64,000 bases of DNA from Kofleriaceae bacterium (GCA_018057825.1 JAGPCY010000030.1:56855-120854), one strand, 5' to 3'; positions 50,211 through 60,999 are shown, counted from the first letter of the stretch. Notes: generated from the sequence alone by a model not told the origin. Numbers and translations are program-made.

Positions 50211-50450
50211 CCCGGTGCGTGGCGCGCAAGCGTGGACGTATCTACCGGGCGGGTATCCGGAACGCGTTTTTTCTGTGACCCGGTGCGTGGCGCGCGAGCG
50301 TAGACGCATCTACCGGACGGGTTTCCGGAACCCCAAGCGTGAACCAGAGTTTCCGAGAACCTGGTGCGCGAGCACGGACGTATCTACCGGGCGGGTATCC
50401 GGAACCCCGGGACGTGAACCAGAGTTTCCGAGATCCTGGTGCGCGAGGCG
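50211..50450 (+). repeat. degenerate tandem repeat between two tRNA-Ser genes
   Basis: Three imperfect copies of a 68-81 bp unit start at 50211, 50279 and 50360, with a partial fourth at 50435. Shared elements include GGTGCG, GGACGTATCTACCGG and GGGTATCCGGAACC; copies 2 and 3 also share GTGAACCAGAGTTTCCGAGA. No ORF and no tRNA fold. The whole 50194-50483 gap is filled by it. Confidence 0.8.
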
Positions 50451-50483
50451 GGTGGGTGGCCCAGGAGGGGCTGCGATGATCCT

Positions 50484-50568
<85 letters not shown>

Positions 50569-50616
50569 CGAAGGTCCGTCCCGTGAGACGTTGCGACGAT
50601 CGAGCTACACCCGTTT

Positions 50617-50702
50617 ATGGTCCCGGGTGACACGAAGTCTGTGAACCCCGCCAGGTCCGGAAGGAAGCAACGGTAGCGGAACGAGTGGGTGCCTGGGGCC
50701 AC
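50617..50702 (+). ncRNA. ffs: signal recognition particle RNA (4.5S type)
   Basis: The core has the SRP domain IV signature CCAGGTCCGGAAGGAAGCA with AACGGTAGCGG. The ends pair: GGTCCCGGGT near 50619 with GCCTGGGGCC near 50691-50700, giving one hairpin of about 85 bases. It binds Ffh and guides nascent membrane proteins to the Sec/YidC machinery. It lies just downstream of tRNA-Ser(GGA). Confidence 0.9.
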
Positions 50703-50709
50703 TTTTCTT

Positions 50710-50746
50710 CGAGGGCGACTCACGCGAGTCGCCCTCGAGCCTTTTT
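50710..50746 (+). terminator. rho-independent terminator of the SRP RNA
   Basis: A perfect 12-bp stem, CGAGGGCGACTC (50710-50721) with GAGTCGCCCTCG (50726-50737), loop ACGC, followed by GAGCC and five T (50742-50746). It ends the SRP RNA transcript, possibly the whole tRNA cluster. Confidence 0.92.
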
Positions 50747-50755
50747 CGGCGGGCG

Positions 50756-50872
50756 GGAGACGGCGGCGAGAGGCGGCGGCGAGAGGCGGCGGCGAGAGGG
50801 AGGGCGGCGGCGAGAGGGAGGGCGGCGGCGAGAGGGAGGGCGGCGGCGAGGGAGGGCGGCGGCGAGAGCGGC
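50756..50872 (+). repeat. purine-rich GGCGGCGAGA tandem repeats
   Basis: Three 12-bp units based on GGCGGCGAGA are followed by about four 18-bp units based on GAGGGAGGGCGGCGGCGA. The array sits between the SRP terminator and the DUF4157 gene, on the strand that could carry that gene's promoter. Unit and sequence differ from the GAGRCS arrays. The G-tracts could form G-quadruplex structures. Confidence 0.85.
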
Positions 50873-50941
50873 CACAGCAACGCGCGCGGCGATATCGAGG
50901 TGACATCGACGGTGGGGGTGCGGGGACGCCATGGTCGGAGG

Positions 50942-53359
50942 ATGCGAACATTTCTGAGCGAGTTTGCGGGCGGCGAGGTGCGGGAAGGGGTCGTGGACCC
51001 CGGCCGCGCGGCGGGCAAGAGGACGTTGACGATGGGGTTGACCCGACCGGTCCAGCGCCTGGCGGTTGGAGCGGGGGAGCGCGTGGACGACGCCGGGGCG
51101 CTGGTCGAGCAGACGGTGCGCGGCGGCGGGGCCCCTCTGCCCTACCTCGATCAGCTCCAGCGGAGCTTCGGGGCCCACGACCTGTCCGGGGTGCGGGCCC
51201 ACAGCGGACCGGAGGCGGCGGCGGCGGGACACGCGCTCGGCGCGCTGGCCTTCGCCACCGGCGAGCACATCGGCTTCACCGAGCTGCCGACGCTCCACAC
51301 CGTCGCCCACGAGGCGGCCCACGTGATCCAGCAGCGGCGGGTCGGCGCGGTGGTGCAGGGCCTGGGCGCGGCCGATGACGAACACGAGCGCCACGCCGAT
51401 CAGGTCGCCGACCGCGTGGTTCGCGGCGAGTCCGCGGTCGAGCTGCTCGATCGCTACGCCGGGGCGGCCGGGCCCGCCGTGCAGCTCCTCGCCGTCGCCA
51501 GCGGCGAACGCGATACGTCGACGTCGAGCTCGTCGGCGGACGGCCCGCTCTTGGAGCGCCTCGACGCCGGCTACGACACCGCCACCATGCCGATGGCCGA
51601 CGCCCGCGCGCTCTTGGCCCTGATCGGCGCCGGACGCTACCGCCTGAGCGATCCCAAGCGCCACGCGACCCTGGTCGCGGAGCTGAGCGCGCGGATCGAG
51701 AAGAAGGAGCGACCGAAGCGCAAGAGCATGGCGCCGAAGCACAAGGGCGCACCGGCGGCCGAGCCTCCAGAGGACGACGAGCTGGCCGCGGCCTTCGACC
51801 CGAGCGCCGACCGCGAGGACGACGACGAAGCCGAGCTCGCCGAGGACGAAGACGCCGAGGAGCGCCCGGTGCTGCCGAGCCGCGGGCGTGGCCGGGGACG
51901 CGGCCGCGGGCGTGGCCGTGGGTCCGCGCGAGGACGAGGACGAGGACGGGGACGAGGACGTGCCCAGCTCGTGCCCCGCGGTGACCAGGGCGACGCGCCG
52001 AAAAAGCTCGCCAAGCTCGAGGCCGACGCCGAGCTCGCACGGCAGCTTCAGGCCGAAGAGGACGAGGCGGCCGAGATGACGCGGAGCAAGCGCGGCGCCC
52101 TCGACGACGACGACGCTCTCCTCGCGTCCGAGTCCAAGCACCGCGCGCCCGAGGCCGAGCCCGCGAAGGCCAAGAAGGCCAAGGCCGCGAAGGCCAAGAA
52201 GGTCAAGCCCGCGAAGGCCAAGCCGAAGGCCCCGGCCGCCGCCGAGGACGAGGACGACGAGGCCGCCGCCGACGACGACGAGGCCGGGATCCGGACCGCC
52301 TCCGACACCGACAGCGACGACCTCGACGACACCCTCGATCGCCTCATGCGCCGTGAGGAGGTCGCGCAGCTCGACAAGGCTGGCAAGGCGATCCGCTGGC
52401 AATGGAAGCGCGGCCCCGTGAACGAAGGGCGGCTCGCCGGGCTCATCCCGGGCATCAAGTCCCACATCAAGGGCCTGGTGCGCGGCGCCCTCGGGGACCC
52501 CAAGGATGGCGTCAACGCGGCGTCCGAGGGCCACAGCGCCGAGCTCAACAAGCTGGTGCAGCTCCAACCCAGCGCGACCTGCTTCGCCTGTCGGCCGCGA
52601 GTCGACGGCAAGCTCCTCATGTCGGCCAACAAGATGCCGCAGAAGAAGGGCACCGCCGCCTACGACAACGTCGCCGACTACCTGCGCGGCGACGAGGTCT
52701 CGGGCCAGGTCGCGGCCAGCCGCGGTCGCGGCGCCGCGAAGAAGGACGTCTCGGTGACCCGGGCCGAGCTCGACGGCGATCCCGAGGCCAAGAGCTACCG
52801 CATGGTGCCGCCGTCGGCGGACTCGGTCCACGCCGAGCTGAACCTGCTCGACTACGAGAACCGCCACCCCGACAGCCGCGAGCAGCGCGGCGACCTGGCG
52901 GTGAGCTACCCGTGTTGCATGTTGTGCGCGGCGTGCTTCCTGGTGTTCGGCCAGAAGGCCGAGATCGCCGCCCTCGGTTACCACGAGTCGCGGGTCGTCA
53001 ACTGGGCCACGCCCGACTCGCTGTACAGCCCGGCCGCGTTCCGGGCCTTCGTCGGCGACGCCGCCGCTGACGTGGTCGGCGACAACGTCAACGCGATGCA
53101 GCGCGTGCTCGCGCTCCTGGCCGGCCAGCACGATGGCTGGTCGGGAGTTGCCGCCGGCAAGGGCGCGCTCACGGAGGTGGACTACGTCCATGCGCAGCGG
53201 GAGCAGGCCGAGACGCAGTTCGCCGAGGCCAAGGCCAAGCCCGCGGCCAAGCCCGCGGCGGCGTCCGCCGCCAAGCCCGCGGCGGCCGCCACCGAGCCCA
53301 AGGCCAAGCCCAAGGCCGAGCCCCGCGACGACGACGAGGAAGACGATGCCGACAAGTAA
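50942..53359 (+). CDS. DUF4157 protein with deaminase-like C-terminal domain (putative toxin)
   Basis: 805 residues from ATG 50942 (GTG 50900 is in frame; neither has a well-spaced Shine-Dalgarno). Residues 67-135 are the DUF4157 / eCIS-core domain (LDQLQRSFGAHDLSGVRAHSG; HEAAHVIQQ, a HExxH-type motif at 123-130). The middle is low complexity: acidic, a Gly-Arg repeat (314-340), and a Lys/Ala histone-H1-like stretch (408-430). Residues about 500-725 form a compact Cys-containing domain with His630-Ala-Glu632 and a Cys cluster Pro657-Cys658-Cys659-x-x-Cys662, in the order seen in zinc-dependent nucleotide or nucleic acid deaminases (H[AV]E then C-x-x-C). The C-terminus is again Lys/Ala and Asp rich. 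It overlaps the next gene by 14 bases. Likely exported effector; untested. Confidence 0.75.
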   Translation: MRTFLSEFAGGEVREGVVDPGRAAGKRTLTMGLTRPVQRLAVGAGERVDDAGALVEQTVRGGGAPLPYLDQLQRSFGAHDLSGVRAHSGPEAAAAGHALGALAFATGEHIGFTELPTLHTVAHEAAHVIQQRRVGAVVQGLGAADDEHERHADQVADRVVRGESAVELLDRYAGAAGPAVQLLAVASGERDTSTSSSSADGPLLERLDAGYDTATMPMADARALLALIGAGRYRLSDPKRHATLVAELSARIEKKERPKRKSMAPKHKGAPAAEPPEDDELAAAFDPSADREDDDEAELAEDEDAEERPVLPSRGRGRGRGRGRGRGSARGRGRGRGRGRAQLVPRGDQGDAPKKLAKLEADAELARQLQAEEDEAAEMTRSKRGALDDDDALLASESKHRAPEAEPAKAKKAKAAKAKKVKPAKAKPKAPAAAEDEDDEAAADDDEAGIRTASDTDSDDLDDTLDRLMRREEVAQLDKAGKAIRWQWKRGPVNEGRLAGLIPGIKSHIKGLVRGALGDPKDGVNAASEGHSAELNKLVQLQPSATCFACRPRVDGKLLMSANKMPQKKGTAAYDNVADYLRGDEVSGQVAASRGRGAAKKDVSVTRAELDGDPEAKSYRMVPPSADSVHAELNLLDYENRHPDSREQRGDLAVSYPCCMLCAACFLVFGQKAEIAALGYHESRVVNWATPDSLYSPAAFRAFVGDAAADVVGDNVNAMQRVLALLAGQHDGWSGVAAGKGALTEVDYVHAQREQAETQFAEAKAKPAAKPAAASAAKPAAAATEPKAKPKAEPRDDDEEDDADK

Positions 53360-54863
53360 GGCCCCCCCGGTCGCGCCCGCGGCGCGTCGTGCCCCCTCGA
53401 CCTCCGAGGCTCCGTTCGTCCGGTTTTCGGACAGCCCGCTATGGCACCACCAGCGCGCGTACTTCGCGGCCCAGGGGCCGGCGGCGTGGAGCCGCGGCCC
53501 GGTGCCCCACTACGTCACCACCACGCCGGCCCTGGCCCAGGCCTATGCCGAGGTCCTGGCCGGCTTCGCCGACGACGTCGCCTACGCCCGCGGCGGCGGC
53601 CCACCGCGCCCGCTGTACGTGATCGAGCTCGGCGCCGGCACCGGACGCCTGGGGTTTCGCATCGCGCGCGCGCTGGCCGCGATGGGCGACGCCCGCCGCC
53701 GCGGCTGGGAGCCGATCTACGTCCTCACCGATCTCGCCGAGGCCACGGTCGCGTGGTGGCAACAGCACCCGTGGCTGGCGCCGCTGTTCGCCGCCGGTCA
53801 GCTCGACGTCGCGCGCTTCGACCTCACCGCGGATCGCGCGCTCCACTTGCGCCACCGCGGCCAGACGATCGCGGTCGACGCGCCGGTCGACGCGATGGCG
53901 GTGATCGCCAACTACGTGCTCGACGGCGTCCCGACCGACGCCTTCGCCGCCGCCGACGGCGCGCTCTATGAGGGCCAGGTCGCCACCACCGTCGCCACCC
54001 GGGCCGACGGCGCGCTGACGACCTGCGAGCTGACCTTCCGTCCGCGCCGCTGCGACGCCGAGGGCTACTACGGCGGGCCCGCGCTCGACGCCGCCCTGGC
54101 CAGCTACCGCGACGCGCGCGGATGGTTCACGTTCCCCGGCCCGGCCCTGGCCGGCCTCGAGCGGTTGCGCGCGCTGTGCCGCGGTCCGTGGCTCTTGCTC
54201 GCCGCCGACAAGGGCGACGCCCGGCGCGCCGACGTGGTGCAGCCGGCGCCGCCCGAGGTCGCGCTCCACGGCTCGGCCTCGCTCACCGTCAACTTCGACG
54301 CCGTCGGCGCGTGGGCGATGGCGCACGGCGGTCGCTGGTGGCACCCCGAGCACCGCGGCCGCGCGCTCGAGATCTGCGCGTTCCAGCTCGCGACCCCAGC
54401 GCCCCTGGCCACCGCGCGCGCCTTCGACCTGGCGATCGCGCGGCGTAGCCCCGACGATCTACACGCGCTCAAGCGCCCGCTGGTGTCCCAGGCCGGCGAC
54501 CTATCGCTGCCCGAGTTCCTGGCCTACCTGCGGTTGTCGGGCCACGACGCCAAGGTGTTCTGCGACTGCGCGCCAGCCCTGGGCCCGGCGCTCAGGGCGG
54601 CCAGCCCCGACGAGCGCGACGAGGTGGCGCTGGCGATCGCCCGGGTGTGGGACGGCTACCTGCCGATCGGCGAGCCGGTCGACGTCGCGCGGACCCTCGC
54701 CGCCGCCGCGGCCGCGATCGATCGCCCGGCCCTGGCCGCGCGCCTGGAGCGAGCCTCGCGGGCGCTCTACGGCGCGCCGATGACGCCCGCGGCGTCGCCG
54801 GTCCCCGCCGCGGCCCCGGCCAGCGACGCCGACGACCCCTTCGCGCTGTTCGCGACCGGGTGA
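53346..54863 (+). CDS. MidA-like SAM-dependent methyltransferase domain protein
   Basis: 505 residues. Starts within the last 14 bases of the DUF4157 gene, so translation is probably coupled. Seen: VIELGAGTGRLGFRIARAL (SAM motif I, near residue 94), a preceding GPVPHYVTTTPALAQAYAEV (MidA/NDUFAF7-type lead), YVLTDLAEA, and AVIANYVLDGVPTDAF, which parallels the N-E-x-x-D-x-x-P element of the family. The C-terminal 250 residues carry DFDLAIARRSPDDLHALKR, a helical end and a Pro/Ala tail. MidA-like enzymes methylate Arg in a protein partner. As neighbour of a putative effector it may be a modifier, chaperone or immunity factor. Confidence 0.65.
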   Translation: MPTSKAPPVAPAARRAPSTSEAPFVRFSDSPLWHHQRAYFAAQGPAAWSRGPVPHYVTTTPALAQAYAEVLAGFADDVAYARGGGPPRPLYVIELGAGTGRLGFRIARALAAMGDARRRGWEPIYVLTDLAEATVAWWQQHPWLAPLFAAGQLDVARFDLTADRALHLRHRGQTIAVDAPVDAMAVIANYVLDGVPTDAFAAADGALYEGQVATTVATRADGALTTCELTFRPRRCDAEGYYGGPALDAALASYRDARGWFTFPGPALAGLERLRALCRGPWLLLAADKGDARRADVVQPAPPEVALHGSASLTVNFDAVGAWAMAHGGRWWHPEHRGRALEICAFQLATPAPLATARAFDLAIARRSPDDLHALKRPLVSQAGDLSLPEFLAYLRLSGHDAKVFCDCAPALGPALRAASPDERDEVALAIARVWDGYLPIGEPVDVARTLAAAAAAIDRPALAARLERASRALYGAPMTPAASPVPAAAPASDADDPFALFATG

Positions 54864-54956
54864 GCCGCGCGCGGCGGCGGCGGCAGCGCTCGGCGGCAAA
54901 GACCTGGCGATCGTCGGGACCCTAGACGGTGCGGAGGGGCTATAGTCCGCCGGTCC

Positions 54957-56826
<1,870 letters not shown>

Positions 56827-56834
<8 letters not shown>

Positions 56835-57159
56835 CAAGATGCCCGACATGCAGGCGCTGATGCGCCAGGCCCAGCAGATGCAAGCCAAGGTCGCCAAGGC
56901 CCAGGAGGAGGTCCTGGCGATGACCGCCGACGGCCAGTCCGGCGGCGGCATGGTGACCGCGACCGTCAACGGCGCGTTCGACATCGTCAAGATCAAGATC
57001 GAGAAGGACGCCGTCGATCCCGACGACGTCGGCATGCTCGAGGATCTGGTGATGTCGGCGATCAACGCGGCCAACGCCCGCATGCGCGAGGCCACCAAGG
57101 CCCACATGGGCAAGGCCATGGGCGGGATGAACATCCCCGGCATGCCCGGGATGTTCTGA
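56827..57159 (+). CDS. ybaB: YbaB/EbfC nucleoid-associated protein
   Basis: 110 residues, normal size. DNA-binding dimer with tweezer shape: helical N-terminus (MQALMRQAQQMQAKVAKAQEEVLA) then GGGMVTATVNGAFDIVKIKIEKDAVDPDDVGMLEDLVMSAINAANARM, and a Met/Gly-rich tail ending GMNIPGMPGMF. It overlaps the dnaX stop by eight bases, the usual dnaX-ybaB order. Confidence 0.95.
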
Positions 57160-57167
57160 TCGCGACG

Positions 57168-58082
57168 ATGCCGGCCGCGCGCCCCCCGCGCCCGGCGCGC
57201 GTGGTGGTCGAGCTCGATGGCGACCGCCACGTGCTCGGGGTCGGCGATCTGATCGGCCGCCTGCCCAACGCCGCCCTGGTCGTCGACGATCCCCGGGTCT
57301 CCGAGGCCCACGCGATCGTCAGCCTGCGGCGGGCGGCGCTCCACCTCTTGGCCTTGCGCCGCCTGGTCGCGGTCGACGGCCGGCCTCGCGCCGAGGTCCG
57401 GCTGCGCGCCGGTCAGCGCATCGAGCTGGCCACCGCGGTCGTGATGACGGTCCTCGAGGTCGACACCCCGGCCGAGGTGCTCGGCGTGATCGTCCCCGGC
57501 CGCGGCCCGCGCCCGCTGCCGGCCTCGGGCTCCTTCGCCGTCGACCCGCCGCGGCTGATCGGCCGGTTCGTCGACGAGGCCGCCGCCCACGTCTGGGCCA
57601 GCGGCGCGACCTGGCGCGTGCGGGTGGCCGGCCACCGGCCGCGGACCATCGTGGCCGGCGACGTGGTCAGCCTCGGCAGCGCGCGGTTCGAGATCGTGGC
57701 CTTGCCGCTGGCCGAGGTCGCGCCCGCGGTCACCGAGGGCGGCGCCGGCGCGGTCGATCCGCTGCGCTTGGTCGCGCGCTACGACACCGTCGAGCTGCAC
57801 CGCCCGCGCCGCGAGCCGGTCATCCTCGGCGGCCTGGGCGCGCGCATCATCAGCGAGCTGGTGGCGTGCGCCGGGCCGCTGTCGTGGCAGGTGCTGGCCC
57901 GCGATCTGTGGCCCGACGATCCTCACGATCCCGATCTGCGGCACCGCTGGGACGTCGCGCTCAACCGGGTCCGGACCCGGCTGACCGAGGCCGGCATCCG
58001 CCGCGATCTCCTCCACTGCGATCGCAGCGGCCAGGTGTCGCTGGTGCTCCACGATGGCGACGACGTCGAAGACCGGACCTGA
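57168..58082 (+). CDS. FHA domain protein with C-terminal winged-helix DNA-binding domain
   Basis: 304 residues. N-terminus has an FHA-type phosphothreonine-binding pattern: IGRLPNAALVVDDPRVSEAHAIVSL (GR, then S-x-x-H). Middle of Ala/Arg-rich beta structure. C-terminus: ARIISELVACAGPLSWQVLARDLWPDD, HRWDVALNRVRTRLTEAGI, like the OmpR/SARP winged-helix. It overlaps the kinase gene by 29 bases, so the two are coupled; the kinase may phosphorylate a partner or this protein, linking phosphorylation to transcription. Confidence 0.7.
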   Translation: MPAARPPRPARVVVELDGDRHVLGVGDLIGRLPNAALVVDDPRVSEAHAIVSLRRAALHLLALRRLVAVDGRPRAEVRLRAGQRIELATAVVMTVLEVDTPAEVLGVIVPGRGPRPLPASGSFAVDPPRLIGRFVDEAAAHVWASGATWRVRVAGHRPRTIVAGDVVSLGSARFEIVALPLAEVAPAVTEGGAGAVDPLRLVARYDTVELHRPRREPVILGGLGARIISELVACAGPLSWQVLARDLWPDDPHDPDLRHRWDVALNRVRTRLTEAGIRRDLLHCDRSGQVSLVLHDGDDVEDRT

Positions 58083-60999
58083 GCCGCGGCCGCCGTCCGG
58101 CCCGCGCCTCGGCGTCTCCGCGGCCGGCTGGAGCGAGCCCGGACCCGCCGCTGGGCCGACCGCGCCCCACCCGTTCGCGACCCCGGCCGGCGAGCGCTAC
58201 GTCGAGCTCGATCAGCTCGGCGCCGGCGGCATGGGCGAGGTCGCGCTGGTCCACGATCGTCGCCTCGAGCGCGAGCTCGCCTACAAGCGCGCCCCGCTCG
58301 ATCGCAGCGACCCCGAGGCCGCCGCGCGCCTCGGCCGCGAGGCCCAGATCACCGCCGGCCTCGACCACCCCGGCATCGTCGCGGTCTACGACGCCGGCCT
58401 CGATGACGACGGCCGCCCGTTCTACACGATGCGCGCCGTGCGCGGCCGCTCGCTGGCGCAACACCTGGCGGCCGACCCGGGCGCCCTCGCGCGCCGTACC
58501 CTGGTGCGCCAGCTCCTCGCGGTGTGCGAGGCGATCGGCTACGCCCACGAGCGCGGCGTGATCCACCGCGACCTCACCCCGGCCAACGTCATGCTGGGCG
58601 ACTTCGGCGAGGTCCAGGTGGTCGACTGGGGCCTCGCGGTGCGCCGCGGCGAGGACATCGTCGAGCGCGGCGCCGGCACGCCGGGCTACATGAGCCCCGA
58701 GCGCCGCGCCGGGCGGAGCGCCGGCGGCGAGCCCACGAGCGACGTGTGGGCGCTCGGTACGATGCTGCGCGAGGTCGCCGGCCCGGCGCCGCTGGCCAGC
58801 GAGCTCACCGCGATCCTCACCCGGGCCACCGCGACCGAGCCGTCGGCGCGCTACCTCGACGCCGGCGCCCTGGCCGACGATCTGCGCCGCTACCTCGACG
58901 GCCGCCCGGTCGCCGCCTACACCTACTCGCCGCTCGAGCTGGCCCGCCGCGCGCTATGGGCCTGGCGCTGGCCCCTGGCCACCCTGGCGGCGGCCCTCGC
59001 GGTCGGCGGCGCGGTCGCGGTCGGGGCCTGGCAGCGCGTCGAGCGGGCCCGCGATCGCGCAGTGTCGGCGGAGCAGGCCGCCCGCGCCGCCCTGACCGAC
59101 GCCCGCACCTCCCTCGGCCACGCCCTGGCCGCCCGCGCGGTCCGCGCCCTCGAGGATCACGCCATCCCCGAGGCCGAAGCGCTGGCCGCCCAGGCCCTGG
59201 TCGCGGTCGAGTCGCCCGACGCCCGCGGCGTCCTGGCCGCGACCCGGGCGGTGGTCGCGCCGCGCGCCGCCGTCCACTACCGCCTGCCCGGCTGCGTGAC
59301 GGTCCTCGACGCCGATCCCGTCGACGCGCTGTGCGTCGACGGCGGCGACCTGGTGTTGTGGTCGCTGGCCGGCAACCGCGTCCGCTGGCGCGTCCCCGGC
59401 GTCCCTCACGACGCGGTGTTCGGGCCGAACGGGACGGTGCTGGTGACCCGGTTCGGCGAGGGCGTCTACGCCCTCGATCGCGCCACCGGCGCCGACCGCT
59501 ACACCGTCGGTCAGGGCGGGCGCCGCAGCCGCCTCGTCCTCGATCCCACCGCCCCGCAGGTCGCGATCCACGGCAACCGCCACTACACCGTGACCGACCT
59601 CGAGCACCAGATCGTCCTCGAGGACGGCATGATCTGTGGTCCCGACCTCACGCAAGACCTCGAGGTCATCGCGCTGGCCGGCGCGCGCCGGGTCGCGGCC
59701 TGTCGCGACGGCTCGCTGTGGACCGCCACCGTCGGACAGCCGTGGCGCTACCTCGGACAGCTCCCGAGCCCCGAGCCCGACGCGCCGACCGCGATCGCGC
59801 TGCACGCCGACGGCCGGTTCGCGATCGGCACCAGCCGCGGCTGGATCCAGTGGGCCACCGTCGTGCCCTTCGCGCTGGGCCGGCGCGAGCGCGCGCGCTT
59901 CGAGCGCATCGGCCAGCTCGTGTGGGCCGGCGACCGCCTGCTGGTGCGCGGCGATCGCGGCGGCGTGCAGGTGTGGAGCGGCGACGGCAGCGGCGCGCGC
60001 CTGCGCCTGCCGGCCACCGGCAACCGCCGCGTCCGGCACTACGGCGATCAGCTCCTGGCGATCGGCCGCGGGGTCTGGCGCTGGGACCTCGACGCGACCA
60101 CCGGCGAGCTGGGCTGGACCGCGGCGGCCGGGGTCTCGAGCGTCGCGGTCAGCCCCGGTGGCCGCTGGATCGCAGCCGGTCTGCCCGACGGCCGGGTCGA
60201 GCTACGCGACGCCACCACCGGCGCGGTCACGACCCTGGCGCTGTACGGCAACCTCGGCGTCAAGCAGGTCGGCTTCACCGCCGATGGCCGCGAGTTGATC
60301 GTGGCCAGCGCCGGCCCCGATCCGGTCCGGCGCATCGACCTGGCGACCGGCGCTCACCGACCGACGCCGACGATCGACATCGGCGCGGTGCGCTTCGCGA
60401 TCGCCGCCGACGACACCGTCACCTCCTTCCACTACGGCGGCGGCCGGCACCGCTGGCGCGATCAGACCGCGAGCACCGCGATCGGCCCCGAGGTCATCGA
60501 CGTGGTCGCGCGGGATGATCGCCTCCTGGCCCTGGCCTCCGACGGCGTGATCGCCCGCATCGACGGCGAGCGCTGGACCGCGCTCGACCGCAGCCCCGGC
60601 GCGACCGCGCTGGCGTCGCTGCCCGACGGAGACCTCGCGGTCGGCCTGGCCGGCCAGGTCGTGCTCGCGCCCGGGACCGATCGCGCGGTCGCGCTGCCGA
60701 TCGACGGCGCCGGCGTCCTCGACCTCGCGGTCAGCCCCGATGGGCGCTGGCTCGCCGCGGCCTGCACCGACGGCGCGATCCGGCTGTGGGCGCTGTCGAG
60801 CCACGCGCTGCGCGCCACGTTGCGCGGTCACGTCCAGCGGGTGTCGTCGGTGACCTTCGACGACCGCGGCCGGCTGTGGTCGGCGGGCTGGGACGGCCGG
60901 ATCCGGGCCTGGGACGTCGGCGCGCTCACGATCGACGCCGCCGCGGCGGCCGCCGAGGTCCCGCGCCGCTGGGCCCTCGACCTCGACGACATCCGATGA
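58054..60999 (+). CDS. membrane Ser/Thr kinase with WD40-type C-terminal domain
   Basis: 981 residues. Kinase domain about 45-290: GAGGMGEVALV, AYKRA with the Lys, HRDLTPANVML (Asp, Asn intact), VVDWG in place of DFG, and YMSPERR. Membrane helix at about 300-325 (WRWPLATLAAALAVGGAVAVGAW). From about residue 420 many WD40/beta-propeller repeats (LAVSPDGRWLAAACTDGAIRLWALSSHALRATLRGH; VSSVTFDDRGRLWSAGWDGRIRAWD). Kinase-WD40 fusions are typical of myxobacteria. Tyr or Trp at DFG+1 is common in this subfamily, so activity is not excluded. Confidence 0.9.
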   Translation: MATTSKTGPEPRPPSGPRLGVSAAGWSEPGPAAGPTAPHPFATPAGERYVELDQLGAGGMGEVALVHDRRLERELAYKRAPLDRSDPEAAARLGREAQITAGLDHPGIVAVYDAGLDDDGRPFYTMRAVRGRSLAQHLAADPGALARRTLVRQLLAVCEAIGYAHERGVIHRDLTPANVMLGDFGEVQVVDWGLAVRRGEDIVERGAGTPGYMSPERRAGRSAGGEPTSDVWALGTMLREVAGPAPLASELTAILTRATATEPSARYLDAGALADDLRRYLDGRPVAAYTYSPLELARRALWAWRWPLATLAAALAVGGAVAVGAWQRVERARDRAVSAEQAARAALTDARTSLGHALAARAVRALEDHAIPEAEALAAQALVAVESPDARGVLAATRAVVAPRAAVHYRLPGCVTVLDADPVDALCVDGGDLVLWSLAGNRVRWRVPGVPHDAVFGPNGTVLVTRFGEGVYALDRATGADRYTVGQGGRRSRLVLDPTAPQVAIHGNRHYTVTDLEHQIVLEDGMICGPDLTQDLEVIALAGARRVAACRDGSLWTATVGQPWRYLGQLPSPEPDAPTAIALHADGRFAIGTSRGWIQWATVVPFALGRRERARFERIGQLVWAGDRLLVRGDRGGVQVWSGDGSGARLRLPATGNRRVRHYGDQLLAIGRGVWRWDLDATTGELGWTAAAGVSSVAVSPGGRWIAAGLPDGRVELRDATTGAVTTLALYGNLGVKQVGFTADGRELIVASAGPDPVRRIDLATGAHRPTPTIDIGAVRFAIAADDTVTSFHYGGGRHRWRDQTASTAIGPEVIDVVARDDRLLALASDGVIARIDGERWTALDRSPGATALASLPDGDLAVGLAGQVVLAPGTDRAVALPIDGAGVLDLAVSPDGRWLAAACTDGAIRLWALSSHALRATLRGHVQRVSSVTFDDRGRLWSAGWDGRIRAWDVGALTIDAAAAAAEVPRRWALDLDDIR

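Noticed and set aside
50211..50450. CRISPR array among the tRNAs
   Set aside because: The units are contiguous and of uneven length (68-81 bp) with no unique spacers between conserved short repeats, and no cas genes are present.
53346..54863. The MidA-like gene as a classical immunity protein
   Set aside because: It is a 505-residue enzyme-like protein with a SAM site, unlike the small binding proteins known as immunity factors. A role as modifier or chaperone stays open.
58054..60999. Kinase-WD40 protein as an inactive pseudokinase because of DWG in place of DFG
   Set aside because: The ATP Lys, HRD Asp and Asn are intact, and the DFG Asp and Gly are kept. The Trp change alone does not show loss of activity.
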